Shown: positions 1-8,090 of the stretch, in pieces | How the letters are laid out: every line of letters begins with the position of its first letter | Numbering within the stretch: the first letter of the stretch is position 1 | Origin: Stenotrophomonas bentonitica | Lineage (GTDB): Bacteria > Pseudomonadota > Gammaproteobacteria > Xanthomonadales > Xanthomonadaceae | Assembly: GCF_013185915.1 (NCBI RefSeq) | Contig: NZ_JAAZUH010000003.1 | Location: 124,001 to 188,000, forward strand | Direction of reading: 5' to 3' | Length of the DNA: 64,000 nt | Translations under genes and position numbers: made by a program | The notes under the pieces: generated by a model | Told to the model about the DNA's origin: nothing | Seen by the model: the letters and a program-made list of their open reading frames with translations, nothing else | Databases searched by the model: none

Positions 1-1183
1 GGAATACGCCAGCCGATTCCCCCGGGAAGCCGCTGTGCGGCGACGAGCCATAGCCGAAGCTGTGCACGTGGTCGTAGAACACCTGGTCGGGCATCTTCGC
101 GGCGATCTTGGCCGCACCGATGTTCGAGCTGCGGGTGATCACGCCGGTGACGTTGAGCACGCCGTTGTTGCGCGGCACGTCCTTGATCGTATAGCGGCCG
201 ATCGCCATGTAGCCCGGGTTGGTGTCGACCGTGGTGTCCTTGGTGACCACGCCGGACTGCAGCGCCGAGGCGATGGTCAGCGGCTTCATGGTCGAACCCG
301 GCTCGACCAGGTCGGTCACCGCGCGGTTGCGGCGGGTGTCCGGCGCGGCGCCGCCCACCGAATTGGGGTTGTAGGTCGGCAGGTTGACCATCGCCAGCAC
401 TTCGCCGGTGGCCACGTCCATGATCACCATCGAACCGCCAGCGGCCTTGTTCGCGATCAGCGCGTTGCGCAGTTCCTTGAAGGCCAGGAACTGGATGCGG
501 CGGTCGATGCTGAGGGTGAGGTCCTTGCCCGGCTCGGCGGCGCGCAGCAGGTCGCTTTCGACCGTGTCGCCCTTGCGGTTGCGGATCACGCGCTTGGCGC
601 CGGCCTTGCCGCGCAGCCATTCGTCGAAGGCCAGCTCCAGCCCTTCCTGGCCGCGGTCGTCGATATTGGTGAAGCCGAGCACGTGCGCCATCGCCTCACC
701 CTGCGGGTAGAAGCGACGGAACTCGCGCTGCGAGGCCACGCCCGGAATCTTCAGCGCCACCACTTTCTCCGCATCGTCCGGGTTGATCCGGCGGCGCAGG
801 TACATGAATTCCTTGTCGGCCTTCTGGCTGAGCTTGGTGGAGAGCTCGTCCAGCGGCATGCCCAGCGCGGTGGCCAGCTCCGGGATGCGGTCCGGGGCGC
901 GCATCAGTTCCTGCGGATTGACCCAGATCGAGGCGACCGGGGTCGACACCGCCACCGGCTCGCCGTTGCGGTCGGTGATCATGCCGCGCGAGGTGTTGAT
1001 CGGCAGTTCGCGCAGGTAACGCGCTTCGCCCTGGCGCTGGTAGAAGTCGCTGTTGACCAGCTGCACGTAGGCGGCGCGACCGACCAGCGAGACCGAGCAC
1101 AGGCCCAGCGCCAGTCCCACCCACTTCAGGCGCTGGCGCAGGTTGAAGCTGTTGCGGGCACGGTTGCGGCCGGTCTTGTTCAT
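1..1183 (-). CDS. ftsI: FtsI / PBP3, septal peptidoglycan transpeptidase (3' end outside window)
   Basis: Class B penicillin-binding protein that crosslinks septal peptidoglycan in the divisome. About 394 N-terminal residues are visible. There is a basic cytoplasmic tail, then a membrane segment near residues 20-40 (GLALGLCSVSLVG). The dimerisation domain follows with a typical TSRGMITDRNGEPVAVS stretch. The active-site SxxK motif is STMK with Ser297 and Lys300 (EPGSTMKPLT), and SSN lies at residues 352-354. The KTG motif must lie past the left edge. The ATG overlaps the ftsL stop by 4 bp (ATGA), so it is translationally coupled as last visible member of mraZ-rsmH-ftsL-ftsI. Identification is firm; only the 3' end is missing. 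Confidence 0.96.
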   Translation of the reverse strand, partial: MNKTGRNRARNSFNLRQRLKWVGLALGLCSVSLVGRAAYVQLVNSDFYQRQGEARYLRELPINTSRGMITDRNGEPVAVSTPVASIWVNPQELMRAPDRIPELATALGMPLDELSTKLSQKADKEFMYLRRRINPDDAEKVVALKIPGVASQREFRRFYPQGEAMAHVLGFTNIDDRGQEGLELAFDEWLRGKAGAKRVIRNRKGDTVESDLLRAAEPGKDLTLSIDRRIQFLAFKELRNALIANKAAGGSMVIMDVATGEVLAMVNLPTYNPNSVGGAAPDTRRNRAVTDLVEPGSTMKPLTIASALQSGVVTKDTTVDTNPGYMAIGRYTIKDVPRNNGVLNVTGVITRSSNIGAAKIAAKMPDQVFYDHVHSFGYGSSPHSGFPGESAGVF

Positions 1184-1443
1184 GGCCGCACCACTACGAC
1201 GTCGGCCGCTTCCGGGAACTTCATGCCCAGCCGCTCGCGCGCCACGCGGTCGACGCGGGTGGCTTCTGCCAGGGTCGCCTGTTCCAGCTGCAGGCGGCCG
1301 AACTCGATGTTCAGTTCGTCGCGGGCGCGCTCCACGCGCGACAGCTCGACGAAAGTCTGCCGATGGCGGTGGCGCATGAACACCACACCGATCGCCGAGG
1401 CGATGGTGCAGGCCAGCAGCACGACCAGCAGCAGGCGGCTCAT
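1180..1443 (-). CDS. ftsL: FtsL, divisome bitopic membrane protein
   Basis: Small division protein of 87 residues. A membrane helix at residues 3-22 ([19 protein letters not shown]) is followed by a periplasmic coiled-coil-like stretch rich in Arg, Glu and Leu ([21 protein letters not shown]). It is expected to join FtsB and FtsQ and activate FtsW-FtsI. Sequence conservation in this family is low, so the call rests on size, topology and position between rsmH and ftsI. It overlaps both neighbours by 4 bp. Confidence 0.93.
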   Translation of the reverse strand: MSRLLLVVLLACTIASAIGVVFMRHRHRQTFVELSRVERARDELNIEFGRLQLEQATLAEATRVDRVARERLGMKFPEAADVVVVRP

Positions 1444-2426
1444 GCGGCCACCGCGCGCTTTTCGGCCACGCGCAGCACGGCGCTGCGCGAGCGCGGATTG
1501 ACCGCCAGCTCGTCGCCCTCGGCCTTGATGGCACCGCCGACCAGGTCCAGCGTCGGCACGAACGCGGCCAGCTCGGGCAACCGGCGGTTGCTCGGTGGCG
1601 CCTTGGCGTGGCGGTTCATGAACTGCTTGACGATGCGGTCTTCCAGCGAGTGGAAGCTGATCACTGCCAGCCTGCCACCGGGCTTCAGCCGCGCCATCGC
1701 CGCGTCCAGGCCGGCTTCAAGGTCGGCCAGTTCGCGGTTGATGTGGATGCGGATGGCCTGGAAGCTGCGCGTGGCCGGGTGGATCTTGTCTTTCCCACGC
1801 GGCATCACCGAGGCGATCAGTTCGGCCAGTTCGGCGGTGCGGGAGAACGGCTGCTTCTCGCGGCGCGCGATGATCGCACGGGCGATGCGGCGCCCCTGGC
1901 GCTCTTCGCCATAGGTCCACAGCACATCCATCAGCTCACGCTCTTCCACGCGGTTGAGCCACTGCGCGGCGCTTTCGCCGCTGTCCGGGTCCATGCGCAT
2001 GTCCAGCGGACCGTCCTTGCCGAAGCTGAAACCACGCTCGGCTACGTCCAGCTGCGGCGACGAGACGCCCAGGTCGAACAGCACCCCGTCCAGGCCGTCG
2101 GCGGTTTCGTTCCAGTGCAGCAGGTCGGCGAAGCTGCCACGGAAGATCGCCACGCGCGGGTCCGGCGCGAAATCGCGCTCGGCTACCGCAATCGCTTCGG
2201 GATCCTTGTCCATGACCAGCAGCCGGCCTCCGGGACCGAGTTGCTCGAGCACGCCGCGGGCATGGCCGCCACGACCAAACGTGCCATCGAGATACGTTCC
2301 GTTTTCGATCACCCTCAGGCCGTCCAGGACCTGCGTGTACAGGACCGGCAGGTGGCCCGCCGGCGACTGCGACACCGGAAGGTGACCGGTCTGCGCGCCT
2401 CCGCGCACCCGGGCACCCCGGCTCAC
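1440..2426 (-). CDS. rsmH: RsmH, 16S rRNA m4C1402 methyltransferase
   Basis: SAM-dependent methyltransferase (older name MraW) that N4-methylates C1402 of 16S rRNA; RsmI, also in this window, adds the 2'-O-methyl at the same base. The 328-residue protein has the family opening [13 protein letters not shown], the SAM-binding glycine motif [12 protein letters not shown] near residue 48, [14 protein letters not shown], and [14 protein letters not shown]. The chosen start is a GTG whose last bases overlap the mraZ stop (GTGA, 4 bp). A slightly shorter protein is possible, since the first 25 residues are poorly conserved in the family. Confidence 0.95.
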   Translation of the reverse strand: MSRGARVRGGAQTGHLPVSQSPAGHLPVLYTQVLDGLRVIENGTYLDGTFGRGGHARGVLEQLGPGGRLLVMDKDPEAIAVAERDFAPDPRVAIFRGSFADLLHWNETADGLDGVLFDLGVSSPQLDVAERGFSFGKDGPLDMRMDPDSGESAAQWLNRVEERELMDVLWTYGEERQGRRIARAIIARREKQPFSRTAELAELIASVMPRGKDKIHPATRSFQAIRIHINRELADLEAGLDAAMARLKPGGRLAVISFHSLEDRIVKQFMNRHAKAPPSNRRLPELAAFVPTLDLVGGAIKAEGDELAVNPRSRSAVLRVAEKRAVAA

Positions 2427-2869
2427 AACTTCAAATCGAGCAACCCGTCGCCCAGATCCGTGTCAGACAACGTCTGCTGGATCAATGCGCGATGAGCCTG
2501 CTCGCTCCACAATTCGAATTTGTCGCCCATGCCGAGCAACACCGCCTTCTTTTCAATGCCAACGGCACCACGGTGGCTGGCCGGAATACTGATGCGACCG
2601 TTGCCGTCCAGCTCCAGATGCGCGGCCGAACCGACCAGCTTCTGTTGCAGCAGGCGCACGACGCGCTGTGTGTTGGGCTTGGCCATGACGTCGTCGCGGA
2701 CCCGCTCCCACTCCTGCTCGGCGTACAGCCACAGGCAGCCGGACTCGAAGGGGTTGTAGGTCAGGACCAGCCGGTTGTTGCTCACGCGCGCGACCAGGTC
2801 ACGATGCGCGGTCGGAACCGCCATGCGTCCTTTGTCGTCAACTGTGATGGCCGTCTCGCCCTGAAACAC
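2423..2869 (-). CDS. mraZ: MraZ, transcriptional regulator of the dcw cluster
   Basis: DNA-binding protein of 148 residues with two SpoVT/AbrB-like halves (about residues 5-47 and 76-119, containing [14 protein letters not shown] and [14 protein letters not shown]). In other bacteria MraZ forms a ring and represses its own promoter. The frame stays open further upstream. The GTG at 2869 is preferred because it gives the conserved opening [15 protein letters not shown] and has a Shine-Dalgarno-like AAGGAAAGG about 10 bases upstream. It is the first gene of the division cluster, behind a good promoter and phased MraZ boxes. Confidence 0.95.
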   Translation of the reverse strand: MFQGETAITVDDKGRMAVPTAHRDLVARVSNNRLVLTYNPFESGCLWLYAEQEWERVRDDVMAKPNTQRVVRLLQQKLVGSAAHLELDGNGRISIPASHRGAVGIEKKAVLLGMGDKFELWSEQAHRALIQQTLSDTDLGDGLLDLKL

Positions 2870-2900
2870 GACGCGTGCACCTTTCCTTCGCCCGGTGAAA

Positions 2901-2951
2901 CATTGAACCACGAAAAACCACAAAAAACCCGGTTTCTCCTCTGTTGCCCAC
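2901..2951 (-). promoter_or_regulatory. Array of five MraZ boxes with 10-bp period
   Basis: Read on the minus strand, five G-rich pentamers start exactly 10 bp apart: GTGGG (2951-2947), GAGGA (2941-2937), CGGGT (2931-2927), GTGGT (2921-2917) and GTGGT (2911-2907). MraZ is known to bind direct TGGGN-type repeats spaced 5 nt apart, one per helical turn. The array starts at the -10 region and lies in the mraZ leader, where a bound ring would block initiation. Confidence 0.75.
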
Positions 2952-2977
2952 CTTAGCAGCGGTCATGGGGTTGTCAA
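2950..2977 (-). promoter_or_regulatory. dcw cluster promoter upstream of mraZ
   Basis: A perfect -35 box TTGACA (2977-2972) is followed after 16 bp by TAAGGT (2955-2950) as the -10. Transcription would start about 75 bases upstream of the mraZ GTG. No other sigma70-like site of this quality was seen nearby. Confidence 0.7.
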
Positions 2978-3047
2978 CAGTTTTGCGGGCGGGAAATCGC
3001 CTTGGACATCAAGGGCTTGCAGCAATGTTTAGAGACTTGTTCAAGGC

Positions 3048-3056
3048 TTATCCACA
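3048..3056 (+). promoter_or_regulatory. Perfect DnaA box (TTATCCACA)
   Basis: The nonamer TTATCCACA matches the high-affinity DnaA box exactly. It lies about 70 bp upstream of the dcw promoter in the 324-bp gap between mraZ and the NRDE gene. It is single, with no AT-rich unwinding element, so it is not an origin by itself. A role in regulation is inference. Confidence 0.45.
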
Positions 3057-3193
3057 AGTTGCTGTTTCGTCTCAATTTTTGAGATTGGGTCGAAGTTCAG
3101 GCCTGTGGAGGTGGTGTGAAACCTCCGCGCGCATTCAGTAGCCGCGCGGTCGCGACCAACCCGTGACTGCGCAGATTCGGCACAATGCGGGCC

Positions 3194-3985
3194 ATGTGTC
3201 TGCTCGCCCTGGCCTGGAAGGTCCACCCCCGCTGGCAGTTGCTGATGGCCGGCAACCGCGATGAATTCCACCAGCGCCCGACGGCTGCGCTGGCGGCCTG
3301 GCCCGCACCGGACCGCGGCCTGCTGGCCGGGCGCGACCTGCGCTCGGGCGGTACCTGGGCCGGTGTCGGTGCCGACGGCCGCATGGCCGTAGTGACCAAC
3401 GTGCGCGACCCGCTGGCGCTGCAGGCTGGGCCGTCGCGTGGCGCCCTGGTTGCCGATTACCTGCGCGCGACTACCCCGGCCGCCGACTTCGTGGACACCC
3501 TCAGCGCCGATGCGGCGGCGTTCGCGCCGTTCAACCTGTTGCTGGCCGACCGCGACAGCTGCCAGTTCCTGGGCAACCACCCGCTGCTGAAGCAGGCGCT
3601 GGCGCCGGGCGTGCACGGCATGTCCAACGGCCCCCTCGACGCGCCGTGGCCGAAGACGCTGCGCCTGAACGCTGCGATGCAGGCCTGGATCGATGCCGGC
3701 CGCGAAGACCTGGCCCCGCTGTGGGCGGCGCTGGCTGACGAGACCCGTGCCGACGACAGCACCCTGCCCGACACCGGGATCGGCCTGGAGCGCGAGCGCT
3801 GGTTGTCCTCGGCGTTCATCCGCAGCCCGGAGTACGGCACCCGCGCCAGCACCGTGATCGCGCTCGGTGCGGACGGCCACGGTTTCATCCGCGAGCGTCG
3901 CTTCGACCCGTCTGGCGCCTGCATCGGCGAAACCGCACTGACTGTCGGCCCCGACGCGCCAGTGCCGATGCCCGCTGGCGGGTGA
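3194..3985 (+). CDS. NRDE (TANGO2-like) family protein
   Basis: Protein of 263 residues with the family signature: Cys2 directly after the initiator Met and the NRDE tetrad at residues 21-24 in LLMAGNRDEFHQRP. It continues with GRDLRSGGTWAGVGADGRMAVVTNVR, written here as GRDLRSGGTWAGV and NVRDP. Family members range from bacteria to human TANGO2; the N-terminal Cys has suggested an Ntn-hydrolase-like fold, but the reaction is not settled. An ATG 9 bases upstream (MRAM) is possible. The internal one is chosen because conserved members begin MC. It stands alone between the dcw cluster and a DM13 gene. Confidence 0.85.
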   Translation: MCLLALAWKVHPRWQLLMAGNRDEFHQRPTAALAAWPAPDRGLLAGRDLRSGGTWAGVGADGRMAVVTNVRDPLALQAGPSRGALVADYLRATTPAADFVDTLSADAAAFAPFNLLLADRDSCQFLGNHPLLKQALAPGVHGMSNGPLDAPWPKTLRLNAAMQAWIDAGREDLAPLWAALADETRADDSTLPDTGIGLERERWLSSAFIRSPEYGTRASTVIALGADGHGFIRERRFDPSGACIGETALTVGPDAPVPMPAGG

Positions 3986-4031
3986 ACGCGGCGCCCTGCC
4001 CCGCGCATCCAATCCGCTGACGCCCCGCTCT

Positions 4032-4087
4032 TGTCCGGTACCGGTGCACCCGCACCGCGGGCGCACTGCGCCCCTGCCTACCGGACA
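4032..4087 (+). repeat. Inverted repeat in the leader of the DM13 gene
   Basis: The 9-mers TGTCCGGTA (4032-4040) and TACCGGACA (4079-4087) are perfect complements separated by 38 bases. The second arm ends 6 bases before the DM13 ATG. As RNA it would sequester the start region; as DNA it could be an operator. There is no U-tract, so it is not a terminator. Confidence 0.45.
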
Positions 4088-4093
4088 TCCCCC

Positions 4094-4579
4094 ATGAACC
4101 GCCGACTGACCCTGCTGCTCGCCACCCACGCCCTGACCCTCGCCGTTGGATTCGGCGCCGGCGTTTACCTGCTGCCGATCCTGACCGCGCCCGACGGCCC
4201 GAGCGCCGCGCTCGTGGCCGAGGCCATGGGCAACAGCGACTACACCGCCCGCTTCGAGCGCACCTTGAGAGGCAGCGACCCGGTGCACTGGGCCGACGGA
4301 GCGGTCAGCGTAAGCACCACTCAAATCGCCTTCGACGGCCGCATGGCGCCGGGCCCGGATTACAAGGTGTACCTGACCAATGAATTCGTGGACACCCGCG
4401 GCGGCTTTTTGCGGATCAAGCAGGACGCGCAGTTGATCGGCGACGTAAAGACGTTCGAGCGCTTCCTGCTGGACGTGCCGGCCAACGTGGACGTGAACGC
4501 GTACACCACCGTGGTGGTGTGGTGCGAGGCGTTTTCTCAGTTCATTTCGGCTGCGGAATACCGGAACGGCGGGGGATGA
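4094..4579 (+). CDS. DM13 domain-containing exported protein
   Basis: Protein of 161 residues with a basic start and a hydrophobic helix at residues 5-30 (signal peptide or anchor), followed by a DM13 domain. Support for DM13 is the pattern GAVSVSTTQIAFDGRMAPGPDYKVYLT, seen as APGPDYKVYLTNEF, the late segment FERFLLDVPANVDVNAYTTV, and the single Cys144 in VVVWCEAFSQF. DM13 domains have been proposed to carry out redox chemistry through that Cys. A longer frame starts at 4031, but the ATG at 4094 directly precedes the signal sequence. It is convergent with rnpB. Confidence 0.8.
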   Translation: MNRRLTLLLATHALTLAVGFGAGVYLLPILTAPDGPSAALVAEAMGNSDYTARFERTLRGSDPVHWADGAVSVSTTQIAFDGRMAPGPDYKVYLTNEFVDTRGGFLRIKQDAQLIGDVKTFERFLLDVPANVDVNAYTTVVVWCEAFSQFISAAEYRNGGG

Positions 4580-4598
4580 CGCGCGGAAACAACGAACG

Positions 4599-4626
4599 CC
4601 CGTCCGGCGCGATGACGCCGGACGGG
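4599..4626. terminator. Hairpin between the DM13 gene and rnpB
   Basis: An 11-bp perfect stem (CCCGTCCGGCG / CGCCGGACGGG) with a 6-base loop. On the minus strand it is followed by a T-rich run (CGTTCGTTGTTTCC), so it probably ends rnpB. It may also serve the convergent DM13 transcript. Confidence 0.6.
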
Positions 4627-4640
4627 AGATATCGAAAGAA

Positions 4641-5008
4641 GAGCGACGAAGCAGGCCGATAAGCCGGGTTTTGTCGTGGACAGTCATTCTTCTAGGCGCC
4701 ACGTCACCGTGACGCTCAAGCAACCTACCCGGTCCCGACGCGGGCCGCGCCATGAGGACCCTATTTGGTCTTGCTCCAGGTGGGGTTTGCCGTGCCGGTC
4801 TGTTGCCAGACTCGCGGTGCGCTCTTACCGCACCATTTCACCCTTACCGGCTCCCCGAGGGGAACGTAGGCGGTATCTTTCTGTTGCACTTTCCGTCGGC
4901 TCGCGCCGCCCAGGCGTTACCTGGCACCTTGCCCTGCGGAGCCCGGACTTTCCTCGGCATCCCGTTTGACGGGGATGACGCGACTGCCTGGCCTGCTTCG
5001 TCGCGCTC
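4641..5008 (-). ncRNA. rnpB: RNase P RNA (M1 RNA, bacterial type A)
   Basis: Catalytic RNA that trims the 5' leaders of tRNA precursors with protein RnpA. On the minus strand the 5' part has the conserved GAGGAAAGTCCGGGCTCC and the middle has GTAAGGGTGAAA. The 3' part ends with CCCGGCTTATCGGCC. The ends pair: GCGACGAAGCAGGCC (5004-4990) and GGCCTGCTTCGTCGC (4657-4643) form a continuous 15-bp P1. Length is about 370 nt, normal for type A. Exact ends are estimated from P1. Confidence 0.95.
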
Positions 5009-5051
5009 ATCTTAACACCGTTCGGAGTGCGGCTCCTGAAGCACCTGGCGT

Positions 5052-5873
5052 TTACGACCCGTACAACGCCTTGCGCGGTGCGCCGGTCAGCTCTGCCGCC
5101 AGCTTGGCCGCCGTTGACGGCGGCAGGTGTTCGCTGAGCTTGGCATACACCCTTCGCCCTTCGGCCAGCTGCGCTTCTTCGTCGTTCGCCGCGCCCTGCA
5201 CCATCACCACGAACTCGCCCTTGCGCTGGTTGTCGTCGGCTTCCACCTGCTGGAGCAGACCCGCCAGGTCGCCGTCGAGCACGGTTTCGAACAGCTTGGT
5301 GAGCTCGCGCGCCAGCACCGCGGGGCGGTCCGCGCCGAATGCGGCAGCCATGTCCGCGAGCGACTCCGCGATGCGGTGTGAGGATTCGTAGAACACCAGC
5401 GTACGGGTTTCCCCCGCGAGGGCCTGCAGGCGCTCGCGGCGACCCGAGCCCTTGGCCGGCAGGAAGCCTTCAAAGGTGAAGCGGTCGCTGGGCAGGCCGG
5501 CCACGCTGAGCGCGGCAATCGCCGCACAGGCGCCCGGCACCGGGCTGACCCGGATGCCCGCCGCGCGCGCGGCACGCACCAGCCGGTAGCCGGGGTCGCT
5601 GACCAGCGGGGTGCCGGCATCGCTCACCAGCGCCAGCGATTCGCCGGCCTGGAGGCGCGCCACGATGCGCTGGGCCAGCGCCTCCTCGTTGTGGTCGTGC
5701 AGCGCCACCAGCGGCTGCTGGATGCCGAAATGGGCCAGCAGCTGGCCGCTGCGGCGGGTGTCCTCGGCGCAGATCGCGGCCACCGAACGCAGGACCTCCT
5801 GGGCCCGGGGCGTCAGGTCGGCCAGGTTGCCGATCGGGGTGGCAACGACATACAGCGTGGGGACAGCACTCAT
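5052..5873 (-). CDS. rsmI: RsmI, 16S rRNA 2'-O-ribose C1402 methyltransferase
   Basis: Tetrapyrrole-methylase-fold enzyme of 273 residues that 2'-O-methylates C1402, the base RsmH methylates on N4. It begins MSAVPTLYVVATPIGNLADL, has CAEDTRRSGQLL and VALHDHNE, the SAM-site loop DAGTPLVSDPG near residue 85, and RFTFEGFLPAKGSGRR. An in-frame GTG 15 bases upstream (5888) is a possible start; neither has a strong ribosome-binding site. It is divergent from lpoA, a common neighbourhood in gammaproteobacteria. Confidence 0.95.
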   Translation of the reverse strand: MSAVPTLYVVATPIGNLADLTPRAQEVLRSVAAICAEDTRRSGQLLAHFGIQQPLVALHDHNEEALAQRIVARLQAGESLALVSDAGTPLVSDPGYRLVRAARAAGIRVSPVPGACAAIAALSVAGLPSDRFTFEGFLPAKGSGRRERLQALAGETRTLVFYESSHRIAESLADMAAAFGADRPAVLARELTKLFETVLDGDLAGLLQQVEADDNQRKGEFVVMVQGAANDEEAQLAEGRRVYAKLSEHLPPSTAAKLAAELTGAPRKALYGS

Positions 5874-5941
5874 CGCAACGGCACTCACAGGTCAAGGGTA
5901 GAATCCTAACGTGTACGAGACCCCATCGAATGGACCTGATC

Positions 5942-7660
5942 ATGAACAAGCCCGCCGCACGGATCTCCGCCCTGTCGTTGTCGCTGCTGCTGCTCGCCGG
6001 CTGCGCCACGACCAGCCTGACCAGCGCCCCGGATTCGCCGGCGCAGAGCCAGGCACTGGCGCTGATCGACCAGGGCAAGCCGCGTGACGCCGCGGTGCAG
6101 CTGGAAGCGCTGGCCAATACGCTGCGCGGCAATGCGCGCAGCGCGGTGCTCGCCGATGCGGCCTTCGCCTGGCACGAGGCCGGCGACAACGCCCGCGCCC
6201 GCACCCTGCTGACCCAGGTCACCGCGCGCCAGCTCAGCGGCGCCAGCCTGCAGCGCTTCCACCTGACCAGCGCCGAGCTGGCCCTGGCCGACAAGCAGCC
6301 GGCGCAGGCGCTGACCTTCCTCAAGGAATCCTCCGACACCGTCGCCGCCCCGCTGCGCACCCGCTGGCAGCTGGCCCGTGCCAACGCGCTGCAGGCGACC
6401 GGCGACGCGATCGGCGCAGCCACCGAGCGCGCCCGCGCGCACGCCGCGCTCAGCGGCCAGGCCCGCGCGGACAACCAGCAGGCCATTGCCGGGCTGCTCG
6501 GCACCCTCGACGATGCCACCCTGCGCGCCCGCGCCGCCGCGCTGCCGGCCAACGAGCCGCTGTACAACTTCGCAGGCCGCGCACTGATCGCACGCGGCCT
6601 GCCGCTGCCGCGCCCGTTCGACCGCGACGGCGTGGCCCAGTTCGATACGAGCAAGCGTGCGCCGGCGATGGCCGACGGCTACCGGCCGCCGGTGAAGATG
6701 GCGGTGCTGCTGCCGCTCAGCGGCCGCCTCGCCACCGCCGCACAGCCGGTGCGCGACGGCCTGCTCAGCGGCTACTACGGCGAAAGCCGGCAGCGCCCGG
6801 ACATCCAGTTCATCGATACCGCCGGTACCCCGGACGGTGCCATTGCCGCGTACGACAAGGCAGTCGGCGCCGGCGCGGACTTCATCGTCGGGCCGCTCGG
6901 CCGCGACGAAGTGGACGCGGTGTTCGGCCGCGCCCAGCTGCCGGTACCGGTACTGGCCTTGAACCGCGGCAAGAGCAGCCCGCCGGCCGGCAGCGCCGGT
7001 TTCTCGCTGGCCCCGGAAGACGACGGCATCATCGCCGCCGAATTCCTGCGCGGCCGCGAGCGCAGCAAGGTGCTGGTGATCCACAGCAATGACGACAACG
7101 GCCGCCGCACCGCTGCGGCGTTCCGCGAACGCTTCACCCAGCGCGGCGGCCAGGTGCTGGCCACGGTGGGCGTGAACGATGCGGTCGGCGATATCGGCGC
7201 GCAGGTGCGTGCCGCTGGTGCGGTGGACGGCGTGCTGCTGGCGGTGAAGGCGCCGCAGGCGCGGGCACTGGCCCCGCAGCTGGCCCTGGCCGGCGTGGGC
7301 GGCGCCACCCGCGTGGGCACCTCGCAGCTCACCCTGGGCACCGGCAAGCCGGAAGAAGACATGGCACTGGACGGCATCGTGTACCCGAACGAAGCCTGGA
7401 ACGTGCGTGGCGTGGCCGGCCTGCCCTCGGCCGCCACCGCCGGGCAGATGCTGCCGACCGCGCGCGGCGCGGCCGGGCGCCTGTTCGCGTTCGGGTTCGA
7501 CGCGTGGAAGATCAGCGCGTACCTGGACAAGGTCGCCAACGAAGGCGGCCTGGCCGGCGCCACCGGCACCCTGTTCCTGGACAGCAACGGCAACGTGCTG
7601 CGGGTGCCGGCGTGGTCGACCTTCAGCGGCGGCCGTCCGATGCCGGTGGCCAACAACTGA
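5942..7660 (+). CDS. lpoA: LpoA, outer-membrane lipoprotein activator of PBP1A
   Basis: Lipoprotein of 572 residues. The N-terminus is [21 protein letters not shown], with the lipobox LLAGC and lipid-accepting Cys21. It has a TPR-like N-terminal half (about 25-240; repeated short Ala/Leu helices) and a periplasmic-binding-protein-like C-terminal half starting near [20 protein letters not shown]. LpoA reaches through the periplasm to stimulate the transpeptidase of PBP1A. An ATG 12 bases upstream (MDLI) is possible, but the basic N-region favours 5942. yraN follows after 7 bp, the conserved yraM-yraN pair. Confidence 0.92.
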   Translation: MNKPAARISALSLSLLLLAGCATTSLTSAPDSPAQSQALALIDQGKPRDAAVQLEALANTLRGNARSAVLADAAFAWHEAGDNARARTLLTQVTARQLSGASLQRFHLTSAELALADKQPAQALTFLKESSDTVAAPLRTRWQLARANALQATGDAIGAATERARAHAALSGQARADNQQAIAGLLGTLDDATLRARAAALPANEPLYNFAGRALIARGLPLPRPFDRDGVAQFDTSKRAPAMADGYRPPVKMAVLLPLSGRLATAAQPVRDGLLSGYYGESRQRPDIQFIDTAGTPDGAIAAYDKAVGAGADFIVGPLGRDEVDAVFGRAQLPVPVLALNRGKSSPPAGSAGFSLAPEDDGIIAAEFLRGRERSKVLVIHSNDDNGRRTAAAFRERFTQRGGQVLATVGVNDAVGDIGAQVRAAGAVDGVLLAVKAPQARALAPQLALAGVGGATRVGTSQLTLGTGKPEEDMALDGIVYPNEAWNVRGVAGLPSAATAGQMLPTARGAAGRLFAFGFDAWKISAYLDKVANEGGLAGATGTLFLDSNGNVLRVPAWSTFSGGRPMPVANN

Positions 7661-7667
7661 GTGTGAC

Positions 7668-8036
7668 GTGGCGACCGCGCGGGCACAGCGGGGTGCGGCG
7701 GTGGAAACCGCTGCGCTCGCCCATCTGCGCAGCGCCGGGCTGAGCCCGGTCGCACGCAACGTGCGCTACAAGGGCGGTGAGCTCGACCTGGTGATGCGCG
7801 ATGGCGTCACCACCGTATTCGTTGAAGTGCGTTACCGCGCCGATGATCGTTTTGGCGGCGGCGCGGCGTCGGTGGACCTGCGCAAGCGGCGCAAGCTGGT
7901 GCTGGCGGCGCAGCTGTTCCTGTTGTCGCACCCGGAGCTGGCGCGCGGGCCGTGCCGGTTCGATGTGGTGGACGCCAGTGGCGAGCCGCCGCGGTTGAAC
8001 TGGTTGCGGGATGCGTTTCGGTTGGAGGATTGTTGA
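7668..8036 (+). CDS. yraN: YraN, UPF0102 endonuclease-like protein
   Basis: Protein of 122 residues of the UPF0102 family, which has a restriction-endonuclease-like fold. The core is [16 protein letters not shown] followed by VFVEVRYR, matching the family ExDLV...VFVEVK pattern. The function is not established. The GTG at 7668 is chosen because it gives [17 protein letters not shown], which matches the usual length, and because it begins just after the lpoA stop. No ATG is available in this position. Confidence 0.9.
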   Translation: MATARAQRGAAVETAALAHLRSAGLSPVARNVRYKGGELDLVMRDGVTTVFVEVRYRADDRFGGGAASVDLRKRRKLVLAAQLFLLSHPELARGPCRFDVVDASGEPPRLNWLRDAFRLEDC

Positions 8037-8059
8037 TGGCTTCGATCATTGTCTTGAGG

Positions 8060-8082
8060 AGCCGGCCGGCGGCCGGCACTAC
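8060..8082 (-). repeat. SMAG/REP palindrome (GTAGTGCCGGCC type)
   Basis: Read on the minus strand it begins GTAG, followed by a GC-rich stem (TGCCGGCC GCC GGCCGGCT). This is the form of the Stenotrophomonas GTAG (SMAG) repeats. It lies in the 54-bp gap between yraN and the FAD oxidase. Confidence 0.8.
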
Positions 8083-8090
8083 CGGAATTT

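Noticed and set aside
3048..3056. Replication origin at the DnaA box
   Set aside because: Only one box, no AT-rich unwinding region, no dnaA or other origin genes nearby.
3041..4753. Open frame of 570 codons on the minus strand over the NRDE and DM13 genes and rnpB
   Set aside because: It runs through the RNase P RNA 3' part and has an Arg/Gly/His mirror composition.
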